This document shows, one piece after another, positions 7,674 to 16,080 of a stretch of DNA of 63,020 bases. The notes under the pieces were generated by a model. That model was not told where the DNA came from and searched no databases. It was given only the letters and a program-made list of their open reading frames with translations. Made by a program: the position numbers and the translations under genes. The stretch covers positions 1-63,020 of the forward strand of contig DUUV01000120.1 in NCBI GenBank assembly GCA_012841375.1, written 5' to 3'. Each line of letters opens with the position of its first letter. The first letter of the stretch is position 1. The stretch comes from Candidatus Fermentithermobacillaceae bacterium. Its GTDB lineage: Bacteria > Bacillota > Sulfobacillia > Fermentithermobacillales > Fermentithermobacillaceae.

Positions 7674-8147
7674 TTAGTAGGTGAAGTAGTGGTTGCCGAT
7701 GGTCACGGCATGGGGCTTCGCCCACAACCACGGGTTCGTGACGATGTGGTAGTTGAAGTAGTACAGTGCGCCGTAGGTCGGGTCCCAACCGTTCAGAGCC
7801 GCTCTTGCCGCGTTGTAACTGTCGGCTGACGGCGTTGAGTTGAACAGCCAGCCGCCGACGCACGAGAACTGCCAAGGCTCGTAAACGACTCCGGCAACGG
7901 TGTCAGGGAATATGGGGCTGTCTACCCTATTCAGGACGACTGCCGCCACAGCCACCTTACCCTCGAAGGACTCGCTGGCCGCCTCTCCATGGACTACCCT
8001 TGCCAGGAGATCCAGCTCGGCCTGGTTGTACCCCTTATGCCACGGGCTGTAGGCCCCGGCGATCCCAGGCGCCACCGTAAACACGATCACGAACGCGATT
8101 GCCACCGACAATCCAGCCAAAGAACGCTTTCTGATGTCAATCATCAT
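7674..8147 (-). CDS. SleB/CwlJ-type cell wall hydrolase (spore cortex lytic)
   Basis: A 157-residue protein with an N-terminal signal segment (about residues 8-32, ending AGAYS) and a Hydrolase_2 domain. ARVVHGEAASESFEGKVAVA carries the conserved Glu, followed by VVLNRV, WQFSC and a C-terminal HAVTIGNHYF. This domain cleaves cortex peptidoglycan in germinating spores, although some family members act on vegetative wall. It has no separate N-terminal peptidoglycan-binding repeats, so it is the short, CwlJ-like architecture. AAAGGGGA lies about 8 bases before the ATG. It sits between niaR and niaX on the same strand, with its own terminator. Confidence 0.87.
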   Translation of the reverse strand: MMIDIRKRSLAGLSVAIAFVIVFTVAPGIAGAYSPWHKGYNQAELDLLARVVHGEAASESFEGKVAVAAVVLNRVDSPIFPDTVAGVVYEPWQFSCVGGWLFNSTPSADSYNAARAALNGWDPTYGALYYFNYHIVTNPWLWAKPHAVTIGNHYFTY

Positions 8148-8375
8148 ATGCGTGTCCCCTTTCTGGGCCTCCGAGGTTAGCTGACGGGTTCGGTGAAAGG
8201 GATTGCCCTACTCTCCTCTGGGAGAGATTCACCCCAAAATGGATTCCCCGGTCCCGCTCTTCGCGAGATTAGGCCTTTGACTCTGAAGATCCTAACACGG
8301 TCGGACAAGCGGTTCATTAGGGAATCAATGGCAACCCCCTGGTAGACATCCTTTCCAGTGGGCGCGGCAGAGGGG

Positions 8376-8891
8376 CTACTCCGGCAGCAGGAAGCCTTTC
8401 GAGGCCAGATCTCTTTCCAGTGAGTGGATGACGGAAACGTCCTTGACCCTTACAGTGTGCAGGTGTACTCCTCCCGTAAGTGAGGAAAGGAGCCCTGCCT
8501 TGGTCTCAGACAGCGCTTGGAGGAAGGCGTCTACATCGCGCCGGCTTGCGAGGGAGAGCTGTCCGGTGAGTTGCCCGTAGATGGGGTGGTCGACGATCAC
8601 GTCCAGGACCTCCGCGCCCATGTCAACCATGGCGTAGAGCTCGGCGCCGGTATCCTCCGGCGAATGTCGGACGGCAACCAGTTTGGTGACGCCGGGTGGG
8701 CCGGAGTCGTCGAGGATGGTGTACCCCCTGGGGGTGGCGATAATCTTCTCGCCCTGGGCCCGCAAGAGGGTAACGTCCTGGACGATCACTTGCCGGGTGA
8801 CTCCCAGGCGCGCGGCAAGGTTGGAGCCGGTGACAGGTGATTCTTTCTTGAGGATCGATAGGATTCGGGCACGCCGGGATTTCGCACTCAT
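8376..8891 (-). CDS. niaR: Niacin-responsive transcriptional repressor NiaR (HTH plus 3H domain)
   Basis: A 171-residue protein: an N-terminal winged helix (about 5-60, with ARLGVTRQVIVQDV as the recognition helix region) and a C-terminal 3H domain whose conserved histidines are visible in VRHSPEDTGAEL, VDHPIYGQL and GGVHLHTV. In Bacillus and Thermotoga this family binds niacin and metal and represses niacin uptake and NAD synthesis. Here niaX lies 0.9 kb downstream with a palindrome in its promoter. GGGAGG lies about 9 bases before the ATG. The region upstream (8892-9101) shows no matching palindrome, so self-regulation is not supported. Confidence 0.9.
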   Translation of the reverse strand: MSAKSRRARILSILKKESPVTGSNLAARLGVTRQVIVQDVTLLRAQGEKIIATPRGYTILDDSGPPGVTKLVAVRHSPEDTGAELYAMVDMGAEVLDVIVDHPIYGQLTGQLSLASRRDVDAFLQALSETKAGLLSSLTGGVHLHTVRVKDVSVIHSLERDLASKGFLLPE

Positions 8892-9101
8892 GATAAACCG
8901 CCTCCCACCGAGTATTCTTTGAGCAAAGCCCCATTACCTCCACTCCGCGGAGCAAACGCCATTCACCGTCGAGTGCTCCTGGAAGCGCACGGATAGGAGC
9001 GGCGCCGCGCCGCGGTCTAGGGCTCCTCCCGCACGATTGGAGGATTCGGCGTCCTGGGGCAGAAGCTGACTCTTACACCGGATTCATGAGGAGGGTGCAG
9101 C

Positions 9102-9917
9102 GTGAAAGTATTCATCTCGTGTGACATTGAGGGTATTTCCGGCGTTGTGACGGCTGCCTCACAGACGTCACCCGACGGCAGGGACTACGGGCGTGCCCGG
9201 GACCTGATGACGGGAGAAGTCAATGCCGCCATAAGCGGCGCCGCGAAGGCTGGGGCGACAGAGATTGTGGTGAACGACTCTCACGGTTCCATGACCAACA
9301 TACTCATTGAAAAGCTCAATCCTGCGGCAAGCCTCATCACAGGGTCGCCGAAGCCGCTGTCTATGATGCAGGGCATAACCGGTGAGTTCGACGCCGCCAT
9401 CTTCGTAGGTTATCACGCCAAGATGGGTGAAGTCGGAGTGCTCAGCCACACGATCTCAGGAGCGAGCGTGGCGAATGTCTGGGTGAACGATATCCCGGTG
9501 GGAGAGACTGGGATAAACGCGGGCATTGCCGGACACTTTGGAGTCCCTGTCGTGTTGGTGTGCGGCGATGACGTTGTAGGCAAAGAAGCGAAGGCTCTCT
9601 TGCCCCATGTTCACACGGCTACCGTCAAATGGGCGGTGACCCGTACGTCGGCCAGATGCCTGCCTCCTCCGAAGGCACGGGACACAATTGAGGAGGCAAC
9701 GATCCGGGCATTGAGCTCTCTAGGCGAGGCGAAGGTTTGGCTGCCCGAGTCACCCGTAACCTTCAAGATCGAGTTTAAGGATGCCGGACAGGCCGGAAAT
9801 GCGGCACGGTTGCCTTACTCCAAGGTGATCGACGGGCGTACCCTGTCGTTCACCGCCGACGACTACTTGACCGCTTTCATGGGCCTACGGGCAATGATAG
9901 GACTGGCAGGGAGATAA
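9102..9917 (+). CDS. dppA: M55-family D-aminopeptidase (DppA-like)
   Basis: A 271-residue cytosolic metallopeptidase. Expected zinc ligands are in place: Asp8 and Glu10 (SCDIEG), His61 (NDSHGS), His105 (GYHA) and Glu135 (GETG). In Bacillus DppA removes N-terminal D-amino acids from short peptides such as D-Ala-D-Ala and forms a decameric ring. GAGGAGGG lies 6 to 7 bases before the GTG start. Here it is alone rather than in a dpp transporter operon, but faces an M20 peptidase across a terminator, which suggests use of wall-derived or dietary peptides. Confidence 0.9.
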   Translation: MKVFISCDIEGISGVVTAASQTSPDGRDYGRARDLMTGEVNAAISGAAKAGATEIVVNDSHGSMTNILIEKLNPAASLITGSPKPLSMMQGITGEFDAAIFVGYHAKMGEVGVLSHTISGASVANVWVNDIPVGETGINAGIAGHFGVPVVLVCGDDVVGKEAKALLPHVHTATVKWAVTRTSARCLPPPKARDTIEEATIRALSSLGEAKVWLPESPVTFKIEFKDAGQAGNAARLPYSKVIDGRTLSFTADDYLTAFMGLRAMIGLAGR

Positions 9918-9920
9918 AGA

Positions 9921-9967
9921 AGAGCGTCCGCCGGGCTCGAGGACATCGGATAACCGGCGGACGCTTT
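9921..9967. terminator. Terminator between convergent dppA and M20 genes
   Basis: GCGTCCGCCGG at 9924-9934 pairs exactly with CCGGCGGACGC at 9954-9964, with A-T pairs extending the base. TTTGATTT follows on the plus strand. The loop is 19 bases. Confidence 0.8.
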
Positions 9968-9988
9968 GATTTCTAGCGGGTCATTCGA

Positions 9989-11131
9989 CTAGAGGTTCAA
10001 GAGTAATCCCGCAATCACGGCGGCTCTCTCAGGGAGGCTTGAGAGCAACACGTACTCACCCGTGGAGTGAGCGTCATCCCCATGAGGTCCCAGCCCGTCG
10101 AGGGTGGGTATGCCCAGGGCCGAGGTGAAGTTGCCATCGCTGCCGCCGCCCGTGCCCGACTCGCTGAGGGCAATCCCCATGTCCTGCCCTATCGATCTAG
10201 CCAGTTGGAACAAGGCAAGGTTTCTCTGGTTTCGTTCCATGGGAGGGCGGTTCAACTCACCCTTAACCGACACGCTGACCCTCGGGTCGACCGCTTTGAG
10301 GCCCAGTATCTTGGGGATAACCCGGTTCGCTGCCTCTTGGGTTTTCACCCTTAGGTCGATCCCCAGGATCGCCTCTTCGGCGACAACGTTCCTGCGTGTC
10401 CCCGACCGGACGATGCCGACATTGACCGTTGTGCCTTCATCCAGATCGGTAAGATTGTGCAGGTGGAGAATCTGGTGGGCGGCTTCTTGAGCGGCGGATA
10501 CGCCCTTTTCGTAGTCCGCGCCGGCGTGGGCGGCACGACCCCGGATGGTGACCTCAAACATGCCGACTCCCTTACGCCAGGTCTTGAGCGACCCGCCCTG
10601 GGCCGACGGTTCCAGTACCAGCACGGCCTTGGACTTCCGTGCCTCGTCCTCGATGAGAGGCCTGGAAGACGGAGAGCCTATCTCCTCGTCTGAATTACAG
10701 AGGACCACTACGCGACTCTTGGGGCCGAGGCCCAGTCCGGATAATACCTTCACTGCGTACAGGGCTTCTACGATGCCGCCCTTCATGTCGTATGCCCCGG
10801 GTCCGTAGCCTTTTCCGTCTTCGACCCTGAAAGGACGTTTAGCCGTTTCTCCCGCGGCCCAGACGGTATCCATATGACAGAGCACGAGTACTTGGCCTTC
10901 ACCGTCGCCCCATTCGGCTTTCAGGTGGTTTCCGTACTTATCATGTTCGATTGTATGTACGGTCGCGCCGTTCTCCTTCCACTTGGCGGCCAGTGCCGCG
11001 GAGAAGCGGTCCATGTGAGTCTTGTCGGTGCTGGGAGAGTCTATGTTTGTGAGTTCCTCAAGAGTACGGACCATCTCTTCCTGGGAATCCCTTAGAGCCT
11101 GCAAAACCCTCTTGTGCGAGCCATTCTCCAT
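9989..11131 (-). CDS. M20-family metallopeptidase (glutamate carboxypeptidase / CPG2-like)
   Basis: A 380-residue zinc peptidase. Ligand motifs are LCHMDTVW, GPGAYDMKGG (bridging Asp), CNSDEEIGS (general-base Glu and ligand Glu) and VLEPS; the dimerisation domain begins at GKGVGMFEV-type residues (here RKGVGMFEVTIRGRAAHAG). The order and spacing match carboxypeptidase G2-like enzymes that remove C-terminal glutamate or cleave small peptides. Substrate cannot be read from sequence. No signal peptide is present. GGAGGG lies about 9 bases before the ATG. It follows the AEC transporter gene by 39 bases on the same strand, so transport and hydrolysis may be linked. Confidence 0.88.
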   Translation of the reverse strand: MENGSHKRVLQALRDSQEEMVRTLEELTNIDSPSTDKTHMDRFSAALAAKWKENGATVHTIEHDKYGNHLKAEWGDGEGQVLVLCHMDTVWAAGETAKRPFRVEDGKGYGPGAYDMKGGIVEALYAVKVLSGLGLGPKSRVVVLCNSDEEIGSPSSRPLIEDEARKSKAVLVLEPSAQGGSLKTWRKGVGMFEVTIRGRAAHAGADYEKGVSAAQEAAHQILHLHNLTDLDEGTTVNVGIVRSGTRRNVVAEEAILGIDLRVKTQEAANRVIPKILGLKAVDPRVSVSVKGELNRPPMERNQRNLALFQLARSIGQDMGIALSESGTGGGSDGNFTSALGIPTLDGLGPHGDDAHSTGEYVLLSSLPERAAVIAGLLLNL

Positions 11132-11170
11132 TACGTGAATCCCTCCACAACTAGAAGACTGTACTGAACC

Positions 11171-12070
11171 CTACAAGCCATTGAGCGCCGTCACCCAAAA
11201 GGTCAGGGTGATCAGGCTGGCCAGCGTCCCCACAAGTGTAGCATTGGAAACGAGACCGGGTTTCGCGTCAAATTCCTGTGCCAGTATGGTCGCGTTCACA
11301 GGTGGCGGCATGGCGGCTTGAAGGACCAGGATCTTCCACGGCATGCCGCTCAAGCCGATCACCTTTCCTACGGCGCCTGCCGCAACCGGGGCCGCAAGGA
11401 GTCTCAAGACTACCGTGAGCGAAACGGGTTTCCAGACGGAGGCGCTGCTTGCCGTCCCTACAAGCTGCAATCCCAGGAGGAACAAGAAGACGCCGATTGC
11501 TCCGTTGGCGAGGAGCGTGATGGGTCGCATGATCACCTGGGGCACCGGGATGCCAAAGAACTTTACGCTGAGCCCCGCTGCGGCAGCGTATACAGTGGGC
11601 ATCTTCAGGACCAGTCTCAGAGCGGCCTTGGAATCCATTCTGCTTGACGCCGCTACGTACACGCCGTAAGTCGCAATAACGACGCCCTGCATTACAAAGA
11701 ACACCGTGGCCAAGTCCATCCCCTCTTGCCCGAAGGCAAAGAGGCAGATGGGAAGGCCGTAGTTGCCGGCGTTGCTGAAGATCGTGGGCAAGAGGAGGGC
11801 CCGTGAGGTAGCGCCGTCCAGCTTCATGAGCCTGAAGATCGCCGAAAACAAGGGGGTCAAGAGAAGAGGCAGAAGAAGGGCGATCAGGGATAGTCTCCAG
11901 GCGGCGGATAGGTCTACGGTTGAGGTTGACAGGGAGTTGAAGGTCAAGGCAGGCGTGAGGATGTATAGACACATCCTCGATATTGTGCCTTTGTCCAAGT
12001 TAAGCCTTTTTCCGGCCAGGTAACCCACAAGCGCGATTGAAAATGCCGGCAGCACGGCGTCCAGCGGCAA
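11171..12070 (-). CDS. AEC-family (auxin efflux carrier-type) permease
   Basis: A 299-residue membrane protein with about ten hydrophobic segments in the two 5-helix blocks typical of the AEC/YfdV family. The start PLDAVLPAFSIALVGYLAGK, the Asn motif in NAGNYGLPICLFAFG and the C-terminal AAMPPPVNATILAQEF are family hallmarks. Bacterial members carry carboxylates or amino-acid derivatives; the substrate is unknown. The start codon is TTG with GAAGG upstream. It is the promoter-proximal gene of a two-gene unit with the M20 peptidase. A TATAAT lies on the minus strand at plus 12106-12111, without a good -35 box. Confidence 0.87.
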   Translation of the reverse strand: MPLDAVLPAFSIALVGYLAGKRLNLDKGTISRMCLYILTPALTFNSLSTSTVDLSAAWRLSLIALLLPLLLTPLFSAIFRLMKLDGATSRALLLPTIFSNAGNYGLPICLFAFGQEGMDLATVFFVMQGVVIATYGVYVAASSRMDSKAALRLVLKMPTVYAAAAGLSVKFFGIPVPQVIMRPITLLANGAIGVFLFLLGLQLVGTASSASVWKPVSLTVVLRLLAAPVAAGAVGKVIGLSGMPWKILVLQAAMPPPVNATILAQEFDAKPGLVSNATLVGTLASLITLTFWVTALNGL

Positions 12071-12200
12071 GCGTCACACCTTCGCTTCTCATAGAACTAT
12101 CTCCAATTATACAGCTCTTCATGGATAGGGCAGGATCTTTCGGGTGCAGAATCGAATCGTGTAAGCCTGGTGACTGAACACTCAGAAAGGAGACTCGGAT

Positions 12201-13400
12201 ATGCTGGCGATCAAAGGCGGCAAGATCTACACGGTCACGGGCGACGTCCTTGACGAAGGCGTGATATTGATCGAGGACGGAAAGATCAAGGCTGTAGGCA
12301 AAGATGTCCAGATACCTGACGGAGCCGAAGTCGTAGATGCCAAGGGCAAGGTCGTTACCCCCGGTCTCATAGACTCCCATAGCCACCTGGCGGTTTTCGG
12401 AGAGCCGTCGGTTTGGGCCAACGCCGATGGAAACGAGACATCTGATCCCATCACCGCTCACATAAGAGGGATTGACTCTCTTAACCCTCAAGACCCAGCG
12501 ATTCCTGATGTGGTAAGCGCCGGAGTCACGACGGTCTACACGGGACCGGGAAGCGCCAACCTTGTTGGCGGAACCGGATTCGCCATGAAGCTCCGCGGCA
12601 AGACCGCCGAAGAGATGGTCATTCCTGGGACAGAGGCCATGAAGATGGCCCTGGGCGAGAATCCCAAGAGAGTGTACGGAGAAGGCCAGCGTAGGGCCCC
12701 AAAGACGAGGATGGGCAACGCTGCCGTCTTGAGAGAAGCCCTTGTGAAGGCGCAAAATTACATCGACAAGATGGAGAGAGCCAAGGCCAAGTCCGATAAG
12801 GGTGAGAACTCGAACCCGCCCGACCGCGACCTGAAGCTTGAGGCTCTGGCGAAGGTCCTGAAGAGGGAATGGACGGCCAGAATCCATGCCCACAGGGCGG
12901 ACGACATCATGACCGCCATCAGGATCGCCGAGGAGTTCAACCTCGACTACGTGATTGAGCACTGCACCGAAGGCTACAAGATCGCAGACATCCTGGCCGA
13001 GAAGAAGGTCAGGGCAACCGTGGGGCCGCTCCTCATGGCGCGCGGCAAGATGGAGATCATCGACACTTCGCTGGCCAACCCCGGCATTCTGGCAAAGGCC
13101 GGAGTAAAGGTGGCCATCCAGTGCGATACTTCGAGCAACACCAAGTGGCTTGGGTTGCACGCCGGTCTCGCGGTGAAGGAAGGCATGTGCCCGGTTGAGG
13201 CCCTGAAATCCATCACAATCAACGCCGCCGAGATAATCGGCCTTGCCGACAGGCTCGGGAGCATCGAGGTAGGCAAGGACGCAGACGTGGTCGTATGGAA
13301 CGAGCACCCGTTCTGCACCATGGCCGTTGCCGAAAGGGTCTTCATCGACGGAAAGCTTGTCTCAGAGAGGGTTCCGGCCAACCGGGGCTGCAATCACTAA
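12201..13400 (+). CDS. Amidohydrolase-family metal-dependent hydrolase
   Basis: A 399-residue protein of the imidazolonepropionase/prolidase-like amidohydrolase type. Residues 1-60 form the beta-sandwich start, then VTPGLIDSHSHLAVFG gives the metal HxH. IHAHRADDI and IEHCTEGYKIADI supply the two later His ligands, and QCDTSSNTK carries the conserved Asp. The C-terminal LGSIEVGKDADVVVW closes the beta-sandwich. The family hydrolyses C-N bonds in cyclic amides or N-acyl/peptidyl compounds; the exact substrate cannot be told. AGAAAGGAG lies just before the ATG. The gene is divergent from the AEC-M20 pair. Confidence 0.87.
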   Translation: MLAIKGGKIYTVTGDVLDEGVILIEDGKIKAVGKDVQIPDGAEVVDAKGKVVTPGLIDSHSHLAVFGEPSVWANADGNETSDPITAHIRGIDSLNPQDPAIPDVVSAGVTTVYTGPGSANLVGGTGFAMKLRGKTAEEMVIPGTEAMKMALGENPKRVYGEGQRRAPKTRMGNAAVLREALVKAQNYIDKMERAKAKSDKGENSNPPDRDLKLEALAKVLKREWTARIHAHRADDIMTAIRIAEEFNLDYVIEHCTEGYKIADILAEKKVRATVGPLLMARGKMEIIDTSLANPGILAKAGVKVAIQCDTSSNTKWLGLHAGLAVKEGMCPVEALKSITINAAEIIGLADRLGSIEVGKDADVVVWNEHPFCTMAVAERVFIDGKLVSERVPANRGCNH

Positions 13401-13463
13401 GCCCGGTCGTCTGAGCTCCTATCGGGGCTCATACGAACCACCGGAAGAAGCGAGAGCGAACCC

Positions 13464-13489
13464 AGGGCCCGGGCGCTGCCCCGGGCCTT
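13464..13489 (+). terminator. Terminator after the amidohydrolase gene
   Basis: GGCCCGGG at 13466-13473 pairs with CCCGGGCC at 13480-13487 around a 6-base loop, about 65 bases after the stop codon. The downstream T-tract is weak. Confidence 0.65.
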
Positions 13490-13530
13490 ATCTATACCCG
13501 GACTCCCGTTACGGCCAAGTCCAGACGAAC

Positions 13531-13551
13531 AAGGCCCCGGGGAGGGGCCCT
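13531..13551 (-). terminator. Probable terminator of the YjcZ-like gene
   Basis: On the minus strand AGGGCCCC pairs with GGGGCCTT (one G-U pair) across a 5-base loop, followed by GTT. It lies about 45 bases past the stop of the small gene at 13595. A separate perfect 12-bp palindrome, CGCGGTACCGCG, lies between them at 13565-13576. Confidence 0.5.
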
Positions 13552-13594
13552 GTCCGCAAGGGTTCGCGGTACCGCGTCTTGGAACGTGCTTTGC

Positions 13595-13693
13595 TTAGAA
13601 GCAGGTCAAGCAGGCAAAGCCCAAGACCAACAGGATGAGGATCAAGAAGAGGATGAAGGGAGAACTGAATCCGCCTCCTCCAACTCCTGCCAT
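13595..13693 (-). CDS. YjcZ-type small membrane sporulation peptide
   Basis: A 32-residue peptide: a Gly-rich start (MAGVGGGGF), a single strongly hydrophobic segment (FILFLILILLVLGF) and a Cys-containing end (ACLTCF). This is the layout of the YjcZ family of short sporulation membrane proteins in Bacillus relatives. AAGGAGGG lies 7 bases before the ATG, an excellent site that fixes the start and supports translation. The reading frame stays open far upstream, but no other start has such a site. It is monocistronic. The exact function of the family is unknown. Confidence 0.75.
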   Translation of the reverse strand: MAGVGGGGFSSPFILFLILILLVLGFACLTCF

Positions 13694-13893
13694 GTTGCTT
13701 CCCTCCTTCGGTGTAGGGTCGCTGCATCTTATGTCAAGTGTTCGTTGAGGGTTACTGATCCCGGGGACCCAATCTCCACGAGGGACCCTGCCCGCGCGTC
13801 CGGGCCTTGGGGGAGCGCCGGGAGTAGCCGGCGATGTGTCGCTGTGGTACAAGACATGTAAGGACCCTGCACCCACCGCCACGGTCCAGGGCG

Positions 13894-14856
13894 ATGGTCG
13901 CCGGCACCATCTGGAATGCGCAGAGAGTGAGACTTGTGGGGGAGATAGCCATCCATATAAGACAGACCAAAGTAACTCTGTCCGGCCCCGTGAGCCTGGA
14001 GGCCACGCTGGAGTGCGGTCAGGCGTTCAGGTGGCAAAGGGCCCGGTTCCCGGGACGCTCTGAGCTGCCGGTCGCCTACCGGGGCGTCATCGGGGACTTG
14101 GCTGTCGCCGTGGGCCAGGAGGACCGCGTCACCAACGAGATACTTGTGGCATGGCAGGAGTCCCCAGAGCCCCGGTCTGACTTTGAAGATGGGGTATCCG
14201 ACCTGGTGAGGCGGTACTTCTCTGACGGAGACGATATTGAGGCTATCGAAGACAGGTTGTCCCGGTCGGGCGGAGTAATGGCTGAGGCCGTACGACACGG
14301 TCGGGGGCTCCGAATCCTAACCCAGACACCCTGGGAGTGCTTGGCGTCGTATGTACTCTCCCTCAACAAGAATATCCCCAGTATCTCAAAGACCATTGAG
14401 TATCTGGCAACGTGCTATGGCGAGCCGGCCGGGATGGGGGCCTTCGCGTTTCCGGCTCCAGAGGCCATAGCGTCTCAGGAAGTCTCCTCCCTTAGGGAGT
14501 CCAAGTGCGGCTTTCGCGACAAGTACTTGCACGATGCCGCCAAAAAGGTTGCTTTGGGGGAGCTTGACCTCTCTCTTCTGGAGTCCATGCCTATCGCCCT
14601 TGCCAGGCAGGAGCTCATGAAGGTTCGAGGCGTCGGCCCAAAGGTGGCCGATTGCGTGCTTCTCTTCGGCTATCACAGGTTGGAGGTGTTCCCCGTGGAT
14701 GTCTGGATAGCGCGAGCAGTATCCAGGTACTTCTTGGATGGAAAGCCTGCGAGCCCGGGGAGAGTCAGAGAATACGGAGAGCGGCGCTTCGGACCGCTTG
14801 CCGGATACGCTCAGGAGCACCTCTTCTACTGGATCCGGACCACGGCCCCGAGATAG
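13894..14856 (+). CDS. 8-oxoguanine DNA glycosylase, OGG1-type
   Basis: About 320 residues. An OGG N-terminal domain with LECGQAFRW is followed by an HhH-GPD domain. The hairpin reads MKVRGVGPKVADC, with the catalytic Lys in GVGPK, and the catalytic Asp follows 19 residues later in FPVDVW, the same spacing as in human OGG1 and the Clostridium enzyme. It excises oxidised guanine and nicks the strand by beta-elimination. The start is uncertain: the ATG at 13894 and GTG at 13927 are both possible and neither has a strong ribosome site; an earlier in-frame start at 13834 would add a poorly conserved leader. Confidence 0.87.
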   Translation: MVAGTIWNAQRVRLVGEIAIHIRQTKVTLSGPVSLEATLECGQAFRWQRARFPGRSELPVAYRGVIGDLAVAVGQEDRVTNEILVAWQESPEPRSDFEDGVSDLVRRYFSDGDDIEAIEDRLSRSGGVMAEAVRHGRGLRILTQTPWECLASYVLSLNKNIPSISKTIEYLATCYGEPAGMGAFAFPAPEAIASQEVSSLRESKCGFRDKYLHDAAKKVALGELDLSLLESMPIALARQELMKVRGVGPKVADCVLLFGYHRLEVFPVDVWIARAVSRYFLDGKPASPGRVREYGERRFGPLAGYAQEHLFYWIRTTAPR

Positions 14857-14913
14857 ATCTAGAAGCCGTCCCCTTCTATCCGCGAGGAACGCCTGCCGGT
14901 AGGCTTCCGTACG

Positions 14914-15891
14914 TCAGCCTGAGACCCCCGAACCGGGCACACGGCGTTTGTTTCCGGCCGCTTCGGGTATGGTCACAGCCCAGATGGATACCAGGACCAG
15001 ACCCACACCTATCACCTGGGTGGGCGCAAGAGTTTCGCCGAGGACGAAGTAGCCCAAGAGACATGCGGCAACGGGTTCGGACATGGCCATGATGCAACCT
15101 CTTGTGGCGTCAACTCTGTTGATCCCGTCGGCGAACAGGATGAAGGCGAGCGTGCCCGGCCCGAGGCCGATAAGGAAGAGGAGAAGGAGCGTGCCGGTCT
15201 CCGCATGGACTATCTTCGAGAAGACTTGCGGTATCCTTCCTGTCACGAGAGTCACGATGGTGAATAGATGCAGGCTCCCGAAGGCCATGGTCCAGAAGTT
15301 CAGGTGGATGGGGCCGTACTTGCGGCCGGCTTGTTTGTAGACTATTGTCTGCAGACCGTATCCCAGACCTGAGAGCAATCCGGCCGCCACTCCCGGGATT
15401 GACATTTTGAGACCGGTCGAGTGTAAGCTGGGCCCCAAGAGCCCCGACGTAAGGGCCACCCCAAGCACCGCACCGGTTAGGGCGACAATCTTGCCTTTGG
15501 TGATGGACTCCCTGTAGAGCAAGAAGGAGAGAACCATGACAAAGAACGGCGAAGTGTAGTTGAGGGTGACGGCCACCGCCACGCTGGTTTGCGACAAGGC
15601 GTAGAAATACGTGGACTGCGAGAAGACCACCGCCAGAAACCCTATGAGCGCCAGGTTGAGGATGTCCCTCGACTCCACGACCGGTTGGACAGCCTCCCGA
15701 TTGTCCGGACCCGGAACGCCACGTCGGGACAAGGATCTGAGCGCGATGTACAGTCCCAGAAGACACGTGGAGATGATCGAGCGTGAGAGGACTATATCCC
15801 ACGAAGTGAACCCGCTCCTCTGGATTATCTTCAAGAGCGGGCCCGTCGACGCCCATATGATGCCGGCGGCTGCTATCTCAAGGTATCCCAT
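14914..15891 (-). CDS. EamA-family (DMT superfamily) permease
   Basis: A 325-residue membrane protein with ten hydrophobic segments arranged as two EamA repeats. The first opens with AAAGIIWASTGPLLK and contains TLNYTSPFFVMVLSFLLYRE; the second contains SEPVAACLLGYFVLGE. These are the usual EamA signatures. Substrates in this superfamily include amino acids and metabolites for export, so none is assigned. A short gap with a small GCCT/AGGC hairpin separates its end from the convergent glycosylase gene. Confidence 0.88.
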   Translation of the reverse strand: MGYLEIAAAGIIWASTGPLLKIIQRSGFTSWDIVLSRSIISTCLLGLYIALRSLSRRGVPGPDNREAVQPVVESRDILNLALIGFLAVVFSQSTYFYALSQTSVAVAVTLNYTSPFFVMVLSFLLYRESITKGKIVALTGAVLGVALTSGLLGPSLHSTGLKMSIPGVAAGLLSGLGYGLQTIVYKQAGRKYGPIHLNFWTMAFGSLHLFTIVTLVTGRIPQVFSKIVHAETGTLLLLFLIGLGPGTLAFILFADGINRVDATRGCIMAMSEPVAACLLGYFVLGETLAPTQVIGVGLVLVSIWAVTIPEAAGNKRRVPGSGVSG

Positions 15892-16080
15892 ACCCTTTTT
15901 CGACCCTCCTCACATTCATACAATCATCTCACAACCTGTAGGTTTCGTCACAGTCGTATGGAATGAGAATCAGCCCCAGCAGACCGGAGTGCGGCAGTGG
16001 CCGTTGGCCCCTACGTCACAAACATACGGCAGGCCGGAGGGAAAAAGCGCAACGACATGGAAATATGTCGGAAATCCTTG

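Noticed and set aside
12000-13307. Long open frame antisense to the amidohydrolase gene
   Set aside because: The plus-strand gene has metal-binding motifs and a ribosome site; the antisense product matches nothing.
13565-13576. Perfect 12-bp palindrome CGCGGTACCGCG
   Set aside because: Not placed at a promoter and with no partner site; too little to call an operator or attachment site.
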